Below, piece by piece: positions 25,754 through 35,414 of a DNA stretch of 52,888 bases. The DNA comes from Acidobacteriota bacterium. Lineage in GTDB: Bacteria > Acidobacteriota > Terriglobia > Terriglobales > SCQP01. Made by a program: the position numbers and the translations under genes. The notes beneath the pieces are model-generated. The model was not told the DNA's origin. It was given only the letters and a program-made list of their open reading frames with translations, and searched no databases. The stretch lies in assembly GCA_021818955.1 (NCBI GenBank), contig JAKASR010000025.1, forward strand, positions 1 through 52,888. The letters run 5' to 3'. Position 1 is the first letter of the stretch. Every line of letters begins with the position of its first letter.

Positions 25754-26488
25754 ATGCGTTTCGATTTGATTACCGTTTTTCCCGATTTCTTTCGCGGGCC
25801 GCTCGACTATGGCGTGGTGGCGCGGGCGCGGGCGCGCGGACTGATCGAGGTGGAAACGCACGATCTACGAGCGTACACGCACGATCGGCACCAGACCACC
25901 GACGATCGTCCCTATGGCGGGGGCGAAGGGATGGTGATGAAAATCGAGCCGATCTATGCCTGCCTGGAGCGGCTGTTGGGGGCGGCAGAACGGGAAAAGC
26001 GCGCTGCCGCAAGCACCCGCGTGGTGCTACTTTCGGCCCAGGGACGGGTTTTTCACCAGGCGCTGGCTCGAGAATGGGCCGGGTTGGAGAGGCTGGTGCT
26101 GATTGCAGGACGCTATGAGGGCGTGGATGAACGCGTCGCCGAATACCTGGCGGACGAGGAATTGTCGATTGGGGATTTTGTCTTGAGCGGCGGCGAACTG
26201 GCGGCGGCGCTGGTGCTGGACGCCGTGGCGCGGCTGATCCCGGGAGTGCTGGGCGATCCGCAATCGGCAATCAACGAGTCGTTTGCCGCGGCAGCAGGCG
26301 GGGAGGCGAGCGGCGCGCTGGATTATCCGCATTACACCCGGCCGCCACAGTTTCAAGGCATGGCCGTACCGGAAATCCTGCTGGAAGGCAACCATGCCGT
26401 CATACGGGAATGGCGGCTGAACAAAGCGCGGGAGAAGACACGGCGGCTGCGGCCGGATCTGATGCGGCTCGGCCGCTTTTACTTTTAG
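25754..26488 (+). CDS. trmD: tRNA (guanine-37-N1)-methyltransferase
   Basis: TrmD methylates G37 of tRNAs next to the anticodon and prevents frameshifts. The 244-residue product has the SPOUT knot motifs: RFDLITVFPDFF, DRPYGGGEGMVMK, LIAGRYEGVDERV, IGDFVLSGGELAAALVLDAVARLIPGVLG, and YTRPPQFQGM. The last eight codons (MRLGRFYF) and the stop TAG are encoded by the first bases of repeat copy 7, which starts at 26464, so the original C-terminus was probably replaced when the repeat inserted. The catalytic part is untouched. Confidence 0.95.
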   Translation: MRFDLITVFPDFFRGPLDYGVVARARARGLIEVETHDLRAYTHDRHQTTDDRPYGGGEGMVMKIEPIYACLERLLGAAEREKRAAASTRVVLLSAQGRVFHQALAREWAGLERLVLIAGRYEGVDERVAEYLADEELSIGDFVLSGGELAAALVLDAVARLIPGVLGDPQSAINESFAAAAGGEASGALDYPHYTRPPQFQGMAVPEILLEGNHAVIREWRLNKAREKTRRLRPDLMRLGRFYF

Positions 26489-26830
26489 GCGCTGACGCTT
26501 TCGCAAAGGTCCGGCCGAAACCGGACGCTTTGCGAATACTCATGGCTGCCGGGCATTGCCGGGCGCAATTCCTGCGGAATTGCCGGCTTGCCGGGCGCAA
26601 TTCCCGCGGAATTGCCGGCTTGCCGGGCGCAATTCCTGCGGAATTGCTTTATATTGTCGTTAATAGGCGCGGGACCTAATAGGAACCCCGCGCGAAACCG
26701 GCCTGCGGGCATGGCTAGAGGCAATTTCTCTGAAATTGCCAATGACGAAAACTGCTGTCCGACTCGGCCGTTAACGCTTAAAGTAGGCGAAAACGCGCGG
26801 CGAGGCGGTCCGACTCGGCCGCTAACGCTT
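26464..26830 (+). repeat. Dispersed repeat, copy 7, with three 32-base units and a doubled end
   Basis: Module A overlaps the trmD 3' end. Three 32-base palindromic units start at 26563, 26595 and 26627. Module B follows; its rear part has the alternative hairpin GGCAATTTC-TCT-GAAATTGCC in place of CGATTTCGG. The closing CTCGGCCGTTAACGCTT (ending 26779) is repeated as CTCGGCCGCTAACGCTT (ending 26830). The following 165 bases up to rplS hold no gene; they would form the rplS leader and are GC-rich with several short inverted repeats. Confidence 0.88.
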
Positions 26831-26996
26831 TCTGATACACTGAAGGTCGGGCCTCGGAGTCGCTCGCGGTCCGGTCCGACGGGCCGTCCTGGAAGGGACA
26901 GCGCCCATATATCCAAGCAACGGACGCCTATATACGGCCGCAAGCCCAGCCAGGCTGGCGAAGGGCCGGGCGCGGCAGTCCCCAGAGGTGAATTTT

Positions 26997-27389
26997 ATGA
27001 GCATCAAGCCTGCCATTGAGCAATACCTGGCCAAGCAACAGGGAGCCAAACTGCCCAAGTTTCAATCCGGGGACACGCTGCGCGTGCATGTGCGGATCAA
27101 GGAAGGCGACAAGGAACGCATCCAGGTATTCGAAGGGCTCTGCATCGCGCGCAACGATCGCGGGCAGCGCCGCTCTTTCACGGTACGCAAAATTTCGTTT
27201 GGCTATGGCGTCGAGCGTATCTTCCCGGTCAACTCGCCGGCGCTGGATAAGGTCGAGGTCTTGCGTTCCAGCAAAGTGCGCCGCGCGAAGCTTTATTATC
27301 TGAGGCAATTGCGCGGCAAAGCGGCGCGCCTGCGAGAAGTGGAAAGCTCAACGAACGCCGCGGAAGCCAGTTCCGCCGCCCAAGCATAA
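26997..27389 (+). CDS. rplS: 50S ribosomal protein L19
   Basis: The product of about 130 residues matches bL19: [53 protein letters not shown], and [23 protein letters not shown] 26997 follows AGAGGTG at a good distance; the GTG inside that site (26988) is an unlikely start. The C-terminal 20 residues are Ala/Ser-rich. It lies at the 30S-50S interface. Repeat copies lie on both sides of the gene. Confidence 0.97.
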   Translation: MSIKPAIEQYLAKQQGAKLPKFQSGDTLRVHVRIKEGDKERIQVFEGLCIARNDRGQRRSFTVRKISFGYGVERIFPVNSPALDKVEVLRSSKVRRAKLYYLRQLRGKAARLREVESSTNAAEASSAAQA

Positions 27390-27391
27390 AC

Positions 27392-27635
27392 GCGGCACGG
27401 CCGCTTTGACATTGCGGCTCGGCCGCTTTTACTTTTAGGCGCTGACGCTTTCGCAAAGGTCCGGCCGAAACCGGACGCATGGCGAATACTCTAATGGCTG
27501 CCGAAAGTTTATTGTCGTTCATAGGCGCGGGACCTTATAGGAACCCCGCGCTTCGGCCTGCGATTTCGGACGAAAACTGCTGTCCGATTCGGCCGTTAAC
27601 GCTTTAGGCGCTGACGCTTTCGGCCGTTAACGCTT
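27392..27635 (+). repeat. Dispersed repeat, copy 8, with doubled front hairpin
   Basis: It starts two bases after the rplS stop. The front hairpin occurs twice, as GCGGC-ACG-GCCGC at 27392 and GCGGC-TCG-GCCGC at 27414, then a complete module A and module B without palindromic insert units. The end CGGCCGTTAACGCTT is also doubled, separated by GGCGCTGACGCTTT from module A. It ends five bases before the rnhB start codon. Confidence 0.9.
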
Positions 27636-27640
27636 CCCGC

Positions 27641-28351
27641 ATGGACGCCCCACTCAAACCGGCCAGCAAGGCGGCACGATGGCGACGGTTGCGCTGCGGG
27701 TGGCGCTACGAGCGCGAGGCCCGCAGCCAGGGAGCGCAACGCATCGCGGGCGTGGACGAAGTCGGGCGCGGGGCGCTGTTTGGCCCGGTGGTAGCGGCGG
27801 CGGTAATTTTCGACGGCGAGCCGCGGCTACGCGGCATTAAAGACTCCAAACAATTGACGGCGGAAGAGCGGGAAGCCTGGGAAGCACGCATCCAGGAGAC
27901 CGCGCACTGCTGGGCGATCGCCGCCTGTGATGCCGGGCGGATCGAGTTGATCAACATTTATCAAGCCAGCCGGCAAGCCATGCTGGATGCCCTGCGCAGG
28001 CTGGCGGCGCCGCCCGATTGGCTGCTGGTGGACGCGGTGCGGCTGGACTGGACCGGACCGCAGCAGGCGATTGTGCATGGGGATGCACTGTCGGTGACGA
28101 TTGCCGCGGCATCCATTCTGGCCAAACAACATCGCGACCGGTTGATGCGGCAGTGGGACAAGGTCTACCCGCAATACGGGCTGTTTCGCAATAAAGGCTA
28201 CGCCACGGCGGAGCACATCGCCGCATTGCTGCGCCATGGTCCCAGCCCGCAACACCGGCGGAGTTTTCTCAGGGAACTAACCGCACCGCAACTCTTTGCA
28301 GCCGCCGAAGAAAAATGCATCGAGGGAACGCCTAAAAAAGCAACCAACTGA
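27641..28351 (+). CDS. rnhB: Ribonuclease HII
   Basis: The enzyme cuts RNA in RNA-DNA hybrids and removes single ribonucleotides from DNA. Catalytic residues Asp39 and Glu40 are in GVDEVGRGALFGPVV, and the third acidic site is in WLLVDAVRLD; KDSKQLTAEERE and SVTIAAASILAKQHRDRLM are typical of HII. The N-terminus has about 33 extra basic residues before the core. The ATG follows a repeat copy, with no obvious ribosome site, so a start further in cannot be excluded. Confidence 0.95.
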   Translation: MDAPLKPASKAARWRRLRCGWRYEREARSQGAQRIAGVDEVGRGALFGPVVAAAVIFDGEPRLRGIKDSKQLTAEEREAWEARIQETAHCWAIAACDAGRIELINIYQASRQAMLDALRRLAAPPDWLLVDAVRLDWTGPQQAIVHGDALSVTIAAASILAKQHRDRLMRQWDKVYPQYGLFRNKGYATAEHIAALLRHGPSPQHRRSFLRELTAPQLFAAAEEKCIEGTPKKATN

Positions 28352-28508
28352 AGACCAGCTTAATTTCCCTTTCCTGTTTGGAATTTTTTCGTGTAAGGGC
28401 TCAAAACACAAATTGGACGTATCAGGAAATTCAACGCCGGCGTTCCGAGATTTTCTGGAACTTTTGCCGGGCCCGCGGGTTCTTATTATGTAGGGAAAGG
28501 AGCCAAAA

Positions 28509-28610
28509 GTGACGGCGTCGCAAGGGCTTGAAGCGATAGTGAGAGAGCGGGCGGCGGGCAGAAAGCGCAGCGGCGCAGAAAAGGTCCTGGAATTGCAGGT
28601 TGAAAGATAG
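28509..28610 (+). CDS. Possible 33-residue small protein
   Basis: A GTG at 28509 has GGAAAGGAG six bases upstream, one of the best ribosome sites in the region. The frame gives a charged helical peptide (MTASQGLEAIVRERAAGRKR...) and stops with TAG at 28608. It ends 34 bases before the next start codon. Small size and lack of a known family make it tentative; it could also be a leader peptide. Confidence 0.35.
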   Translation: MTASQGLEAIVRERAAGRKRSGAEKVLELQVER

Positions 28611-28644
28611 GATGGGCGAAACACAGCAGTCAGGAGGTGAGCGT

Positions 28645-28923
28645 ATGGCCAGCGCAGTCAAATTGATGGATGCCTGGATTCCCAGCCTCATCGAAGCGGG
28701 ATCACTGCTGGTAATGAATGCCACCAGCGACCGGGACACGGGGGGCATGAATTGCGGCATTTTGCATTGCCCCTATTGCGGGCAACTGGCGGTCATCACC
28801 GAAACCCAGATGCAAGGACAGGAGATGATCACTTGCGGGGGACAGAACTGCCCGGCGCGATTTTTCCTGCGCGACGGACAGACGGTGCCGATTGCCGCGA
28901 TGGGCGAAGAAACGAAGCAGTAA
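28645..28923 (+). CDS. Small zinc-ribbon-like protein
   Basis: The 92-residue protein starts at ATG 28645, which follows AGGAGGTG at ideal spacing; upstream in-frame ATGs lack this. It has CPYCG and a second Cys pair, CGGQNC, separated by about 28 residues, so it can form a zinc ribbon. The N-terminal 40 residues are mostly hydrophobic but not a clear membrane helix. Function unknown. Confidence 0.7.
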   Translation: MASAVKLMDAWIPSLIEAGSLLVMNATSDRDTGGMNCGILHCPYCGQLAVITETQMQGQEMITCGGQNCPARFFLRDGQTVPIAAMGEETKQ

Positions 28924-28926
28924 AAC

Positions 28927-30063
28927 TCAGGACGCACCCGGGATCGCGTAATAACCTTTCCGGGCACGAACGCGGCGATGGCGGCTGACCGATTTGATTA
29001 AACGCACCTTGAGCCGGTAAAACCCGCCATTCATGGGATGCTGGGGCACGTAAGCCAGCGCGTATTGATGGCGCAATTCGACGCTGATCTGGTGGAAAGC
29101 GCGGCGCATATGGCGACCGGCATTAAAAGAACCCCCGCCGCTATCGCGGGCAATATGGCGTAAATCGCCAGCCCCGGTGTACCATCCGCCAGCCTGCCGA
29201 TAAAAAGCGGGATCAGCGGCCACCATGGCATACAAGACCGTATTGGTGGCCAACAGGGCCCGTTCCGCATCGCGCCAAGTGTGACGGCTGCCCTCATCCT
29301 GTCCATCCGTAATCACAATCAAAGCTTTGCGGCCGGCCTGGCCGGAGAGCTTATCATCACACGCTTCGACAATAGCGTCCCAAAGCCGGGTCCCGCCCAT
29401 GCCGGCATGGCTGGGAAATGGGCCGGGATTGACCAGCACGGATGAAATCCCGCCGCCGCCGATGCGGGCACGATTCAGGCCACGGGCCAAACGGGCGGGG
29501 TTGGCGGTGAAATCAGCCAGCAGGCGGATATCGGAATCGAAGCTGATCGCGAAGGCCAGATCGTCTTTGCGCAGGATACTGCGGAAGAAATTGGCGCCCA
29601 GACTTTGCTCGGCGCCCAGCAAATTGATCTGACTGGGGCTAGTGTCGAGCAGCAAGCCGATTGTCAGAGGCGTTTTGCCTTCCTCGGAAAAGAAGCGAAT
29701 CGCCTGCAAACGATTGTTTTCATAGACGCGGAAATCAGCGGCCGTCAAGCCGGGAACAAAACGCCCATGGCGAGTTTGAACGCTGACGGTGAGGTTGACC
29801 AGATTGGAGACAACCGAAAGCCGCGGGATATTGCCAGGCGCGCGTGCGGGGGCAGGAGGCGGAGGCGGGGGCAGCGGCGAGCCGGGCGGGGGAGTGGGTG
29901 GAGGCACCGCAGGCGAGCCGGCAGCAGGCGCGGAGGGCGTGGCTGGAGCCGTCCGGGAGTGCGGATTGGGCGAGACCTGGGTGGGAATCCATTGCGCCAA
30001 AGCCGGACTGACAGCCAATCCCAGCAGATAAATCCATGCTAAAAAGAACCGGGGATAACGCAT
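28927..30063 (-). CDS. Secreted VWFA-domain protein, acidobacterial type
   Basis: The protein has a signal peptide (1-23, ending PALAQ) and a Pro-rich linker (about 40-80 with runs of Pro). A beta-sandwich segment (NLVNLTVSVQTRHGRFVPGLTAADFRVYENN) and a VWFA domain follow. The MIDAS motif DTSPS is at 140-144, which fits DxSxS, and later acidic residues are in VITDGQDEG. This combination is the one known from Acidobacteria as the VWFA-related acidobacterial domain. Role unknown, probably adhesion or envelope protein interaction. ATG 30063 places the signal peptide at the N-terminus; a start at 30105 would add 14 residues before it. Confidence 0.85.
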   Translation of the reverse strand: MRYPRFFLAWIYLLGLAVSPALAQWIPTQVSPNPHSRTAPATPSAPAAGSPAVPPPTPPPGSPLPPPPPPAPARAPGNIPRLSVVSNLVNLTVSVQTRHGRFVPGLTAADFRVYENNRLQAIRFFSEEGKTPLTIGLLLDTSPSQINLLGAEQSLGANFFRSILRKDDLAFAISFDSDIRLLADFTANPARLARGLNRARIGGGGISSVLVNPGPFPSHAGMGGTRLWDAIVEACDDKLSGQAGRKALIVITDGQDEGSRHTWRDAERALLATNTVLYAMVAADPAFYRQAGGWYTGAGDLRHIARDSGGGSFNAGRHMRRAFHQISVELRHQYALAYVPQHPMNGGFYRLKVRLIKSVSRHRRVRARKGYYAIPGAS

Positions 30064-30212
30064 CCTGATTTGATTATCGAACGCATCAAGCCGGCTGGCT
30101 TGCACAAACCCGCATCAAAAACACATAAAAGCGATGAATTTTAATGCATGCTTCAGGCCCAAAAGGTATAACCCATGGAGCAAGGCCTAAAGTTCGCGCC
30201 CAGCCGGCAGAT

Positions 30213-31415
30213 TCAATGAGCGGTTTGGTGGCGCAACCGCGGCAACAGCGGAGCAGCGGAAGCAGAACTATCGACATCCTCCACCACGGCCGGAACAGGC
30301 TTGAAGCGAGGCAGGATAGTCCAAATGGAAGCATCTTCCAGCCCCAGCCGCCAAATGGAATAGCCGCGCAGGTGGTAAATCGAAACCAGATCGAGCTTGG
30401 CTTCCAGACTACGACGATCTTCCACCCAGACCACATGCCGATGCAGGCCATGACCATAGACGCGATAGGCGGAACGCAATTTCGGGTCCCAGTGCAGGTC
30501 GCCAGGCTGGGTACGGACACGCCCGGAGAAGCCGATCAAGCGCCAAGCCCAGCGCCAGAAACGGCGGAGGCGGTGGCCCACGCGGCGCCAGAAATGAATG
30601 CGGACGCGATGATAGCCCCAATCGGACTGGTAATCGGGAATACCCAGTGAAATTTTATTGGGCGGCACGGATTGCAGAATAAAGGAGAGCACCTGCGCCA
30701 CCCAGGGATAGCTGGCAAGGGGGCCGGGATGATGGCGTCCCGATTCGGGATAAGCCATGACGGTGAGGAAATCGGCGTAGCGGGCCAGGGCATGGTAATC
30801 ATAGACCCCGGTGAAATGAATATAAGAATCCGTATGCAGGTTATCGGTGCGCGCCGCCACCGCGACGCTGAGCGCCAGGCCGCGATGATGGAGAGCGCGC
30901 GCGGCTTCGCGGACAAAATGCGTCAAGCGAGCACGGTCCCAGTCGGGCAAGCCTTCAAAATCCAGTTGCCAGCCGGCAAGGCCATCGCGGCGAGCCGTAG
31001 CCAGCAAGGCACCGATGGCGCGGTCGCAGGCGGCGGGACTGCGCAACATTCGAGTCGCAACCCAACTGGAAAAATTATCGTTAATCACCAGCGGCATCAG
31101 GCGCACATGATTGGCATGCGCCAAATCCAGCCAGCGCGGGGCAATGCCGCCACGCAAGGCGCCCCAGGAAGTCAAGGCGAAGGCTTGGGGCGCCAGCGTG
31201 CTGATCTGATCATGATGGGCGGCAAAGCTGGCTAAGGCGCGGTCGCCGCCGGTGAGATAAAACAAGGCAGGATCGCGCTGGCGCGACCAGGATTGCGCGC
31301 ACACACTACCCGCCGCAAAAGCCACGAGCCATACCGCCCAACCTATGGAACGGAAGGCCGGCACGTACGCGGCTAAACGCCGGATGAAAATGCGCCTCCT
31401 CAGAAACGTACTCAC
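30213..31415 (-). CDS. Secreted glycoside hydrolase family 18-like protein
   Basis: An N-terminal signal anchor or signal peptide (about 20-41, ending VCAQ) precedes a TIM-barrel of the GH18 type. The active-site strand reads DGLAGWQLDFEG with Asp152 and catalytic Glu154, and FLTVMAYPES and KISLGIPDYQSDWG correspond to later barrel strands, as in YaaH-like peptidoglycan or chitin-active proteins. The third Asp of the DxxDxDxE motif is Gln150. A basic insert (about 265-300, WRRVGHRLRRFWRWAWR) is unusual. The start is a GTG; GAGGAGG just inside the frame leaves the exact start open. Confidence 0.7.
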   Translation of the reverse strand: MSTFLRRRIFIRRLAAYVPAFRSIGWAVWLVAFAAGSVCAQSWSRQRDPALFYLTGGDRALASFAAHHDQISTLAPQAFALTSWGALRGGIAPRWLDLAHANHVRLMPLVINDNFSSWVATRMLRSPAACDRAIGALLATARRDGLAGWQLDFEGLPDWDRARLTHFVREAARALHHRGLALSVAVAARTDNLHTDSYIHFTGVYDYHALARYADFLTVMAYPESGRHHPGPLASYPWVAQVLSFILQSVPPNKISLGIPDYQSDWGYHRVRIHFWRRVGHRLRRFWRWAWRLIGFSGRVRTQPGDLHWDPKLRSAYRVYGHGLHRHVVWVEDRRSLEAKLDLVSIYHLRGYSIWRLGLEDASIWTILPRFKPVPAVVEDVDSSASAAPLLPRLRHQTAH

Positions 31416-31486
31416 CTGGATTTCAGTATAGCGAGAGTAGCGGAATGCAAGCTCAGCGAAATGCCTTAAATCGGGGGAACGCGCGG

Positions 31487-31813
31487 GCGGCTCGGCCGCT
31501 TTTACTTTTAGGCGCTGACGCTTTCACAAAGGTCCGGCCGAAACCGGACGCAGGGCGAATACGCATGGCGGACGAAAGTTTATTGTCGTTCATAGGCGCG
31601 GGACCTAATAGGAACCCCGCGCTTCGGCCTGCGATTTCGGACGAAAACTGCTATCCAACTCGGCCGTTAACGCTTCCTGCGAGCATGGCTTGAGGCAATT
31701 TCTTCGAAATTGAAAATGCTTGAGGCAATTTCTTCGAAATTGAAAATGCTTGAGGCAATTTCTCCGAAATTGCCAATGACGAAAACTGCTGCCCGACCCG
31801 GCCGTTAACGCTT
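31487..31813 (+). repeat. Dispersed repeat, copy 9, with three 30-base units
   Basis: Modules A and B are complete without 32-base units. After the first closing CTCGGCCGTTAACGCTT (about 31675) a different array follows: three exact 30-base periods at 31690-31779 around the palindrome GGCAATTTC-TTC-GAAATTG, then TGACGAAAACTGCT and a second closing GTTAACGCTT at 31813. It lies between two minus-strand genes and ends 58 bases from the stop of the MDR dehydrogenase. Confidence 0.9.
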
Positions 31814-31871
31814 GAGGAGCCAGGAAAGATGAGCACGCGGGGGCGCCGCGCGAACGGCAAAGCGAACCTGT

Positions 31872-32975
31872 TCAGGCCACCTGGCAGAAGACCTTGATCT
31901 GGTCAGGATCCTTGGAGTTCATCAGGGTGTTGAACAAGTCCTGATAGCGCGCCAGGCCGGCCACCGAATGAGTCAGCAGGCGCTCGAGCCAGCCGGGGTA
32001 AAGGGCCTCGGCCAAAGCCATATCGGAGACGCCGCGCACGAAATCGCCACGGCTGGCATTGACCGTGCCCAAGAGCAGTTTATTGCCCAACACGAACTCC
32101 AAGTTGATTTGATCGGAAGCGACGGTCGTGGTGCGATTGCCGCCAGTCACGCTGGACCAGACCAGCACGCCATTCTTGGCCAGGACGCGCATGGCGTCGA
32201 AGGCCATAGGGGAATACCCGGTGGCCTCGAGAATCAGGTCGAAGGGGCCGTATTTTTTGGCAGCGTCATCGAGACTCATTTCCCGCGTAGAGACATACAC
32301 GGCGCCGAGATCTTTCAGCAGGCGGGCCTGCAAGGAAGGGCCCGTGGTCAGCCCAAAGGTGACCACGTCCAGGCCCCGCAGGCGAAGCGCCAGCGTGCCC
32401 AACAAGCCAATGCTGCCGGCGCCGGTCACGGCGGCGCGGACAGGACGCCAGATGTGGAGCCGACGCTGCGCCGCATAGGCCTGGGCAATGCCCTTCTGCA
32501 CGATCGAAAACGGCTCCATCATCACCGCCGGATTCTGAATCGCAGGGGGGATTTTGACCAAGTAATCGGCCGATTCCACGTAGGCTTCGGCGAGATAGCC
32601 GTGCAGCAGATTGATGCCGCGCTCGTAATAAGTATCGTCGGTGGTAAAGTCCTGGGCGCCGATGAGGTCATAGAGGCTATGGCCGGGGCGGCGCACCGTG
32701 GCCACCACCAGGTCGCCCGGAGCAAAATCCCGCACCCGCGGGCCGACGGATTCGACCTGGCCGAGGCTTTCATGGCCTTCGATCAGATAATCGCAGCCGG
32801 GGGGAGGCGCGCCGTACAGGCCGGCCTGCAATTCTTTATCGGTGCCATCCACGCCGACGCGCAGCACCTTAACGCGCACGCCGCGCCCCTCAGGAATGGC
32901 CGCGAGTTCCGGCAAGGGCGCATCAATCAGACGGGCGCTGGCGGGCTTACGTGGAGTAATCGCAATGGCTTGCAT
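31872..32975 (-). CDS. Zinc-type medium-chain dehydrogenase, glucose 1-dehydrogenase-like
   Basis: The 367-residue protein has a GroES-like N-terminal half with RVGVDGTDKEL, LIEGHESLGQVESVG and YYERGINLLHGYLAEAYVE, and a Rossmann half with VTGAGSIGLLGTLALRLRG. The GxDGTDxE and GHESLG motifs are those of archaeal-type glucose dehydrogenases (glucose to gluconolactone with NAD(P)+). The first zinc ligand, Cys in classical alcohol dehydrogenases, is Asp in this family and here (VDGTDK). A TGAGGTC ribosome site precedes the ATG. Lying next to trehalose synthesis, it hints at sugar stress metabolism, but no direct link is shown. Confidence 0.8.
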   Translation of the reverse strand: MQAIAITPRKPASARLIDAPLPELAAIPEGRGVRVKVLRVGVDGTDKELQAGLYGAPPPGCDYLIEGHESLGQVESVGPRVRDFAPGDLVVATVRRPGHSLYDLIGAQDFTTDDTYYERGINLLHGYLAEAYVESADYLVKIPPAIQNPAVMMEPFSIVQKGIAQAYAAQRRLHIWRPVRAAVTGAGSIGLLGTLALRLRGLDVVTFGLTTGPSLQARLLKDLGAVYVSTREMSLDDAAKKYGPFDLILEATGYSPMAFDAMRVLAKNGVLVWSSVTGGNRTTTVASDQINLEFVLGNKLLLGTVNASRGDFVRGVSDMALAEALYPGWLERLLTHSVAGLARYQDLFNTLMNSKDPDQIKVFCQVA

Positions 32976-33011
32976 GGCTTGACCTCATTCTGAATAAAAA
33001 AATGCCACCAT

Positions 33012-35342
<2,331 letters not shown>

Positions 35343-35414
35343 TTGTTTATTTTACTCTGCCTGGAAGGAGCCCAAAAACCAGCGGGCATGGCCCGAGCGC
35401 TTATTTTTTACCCC

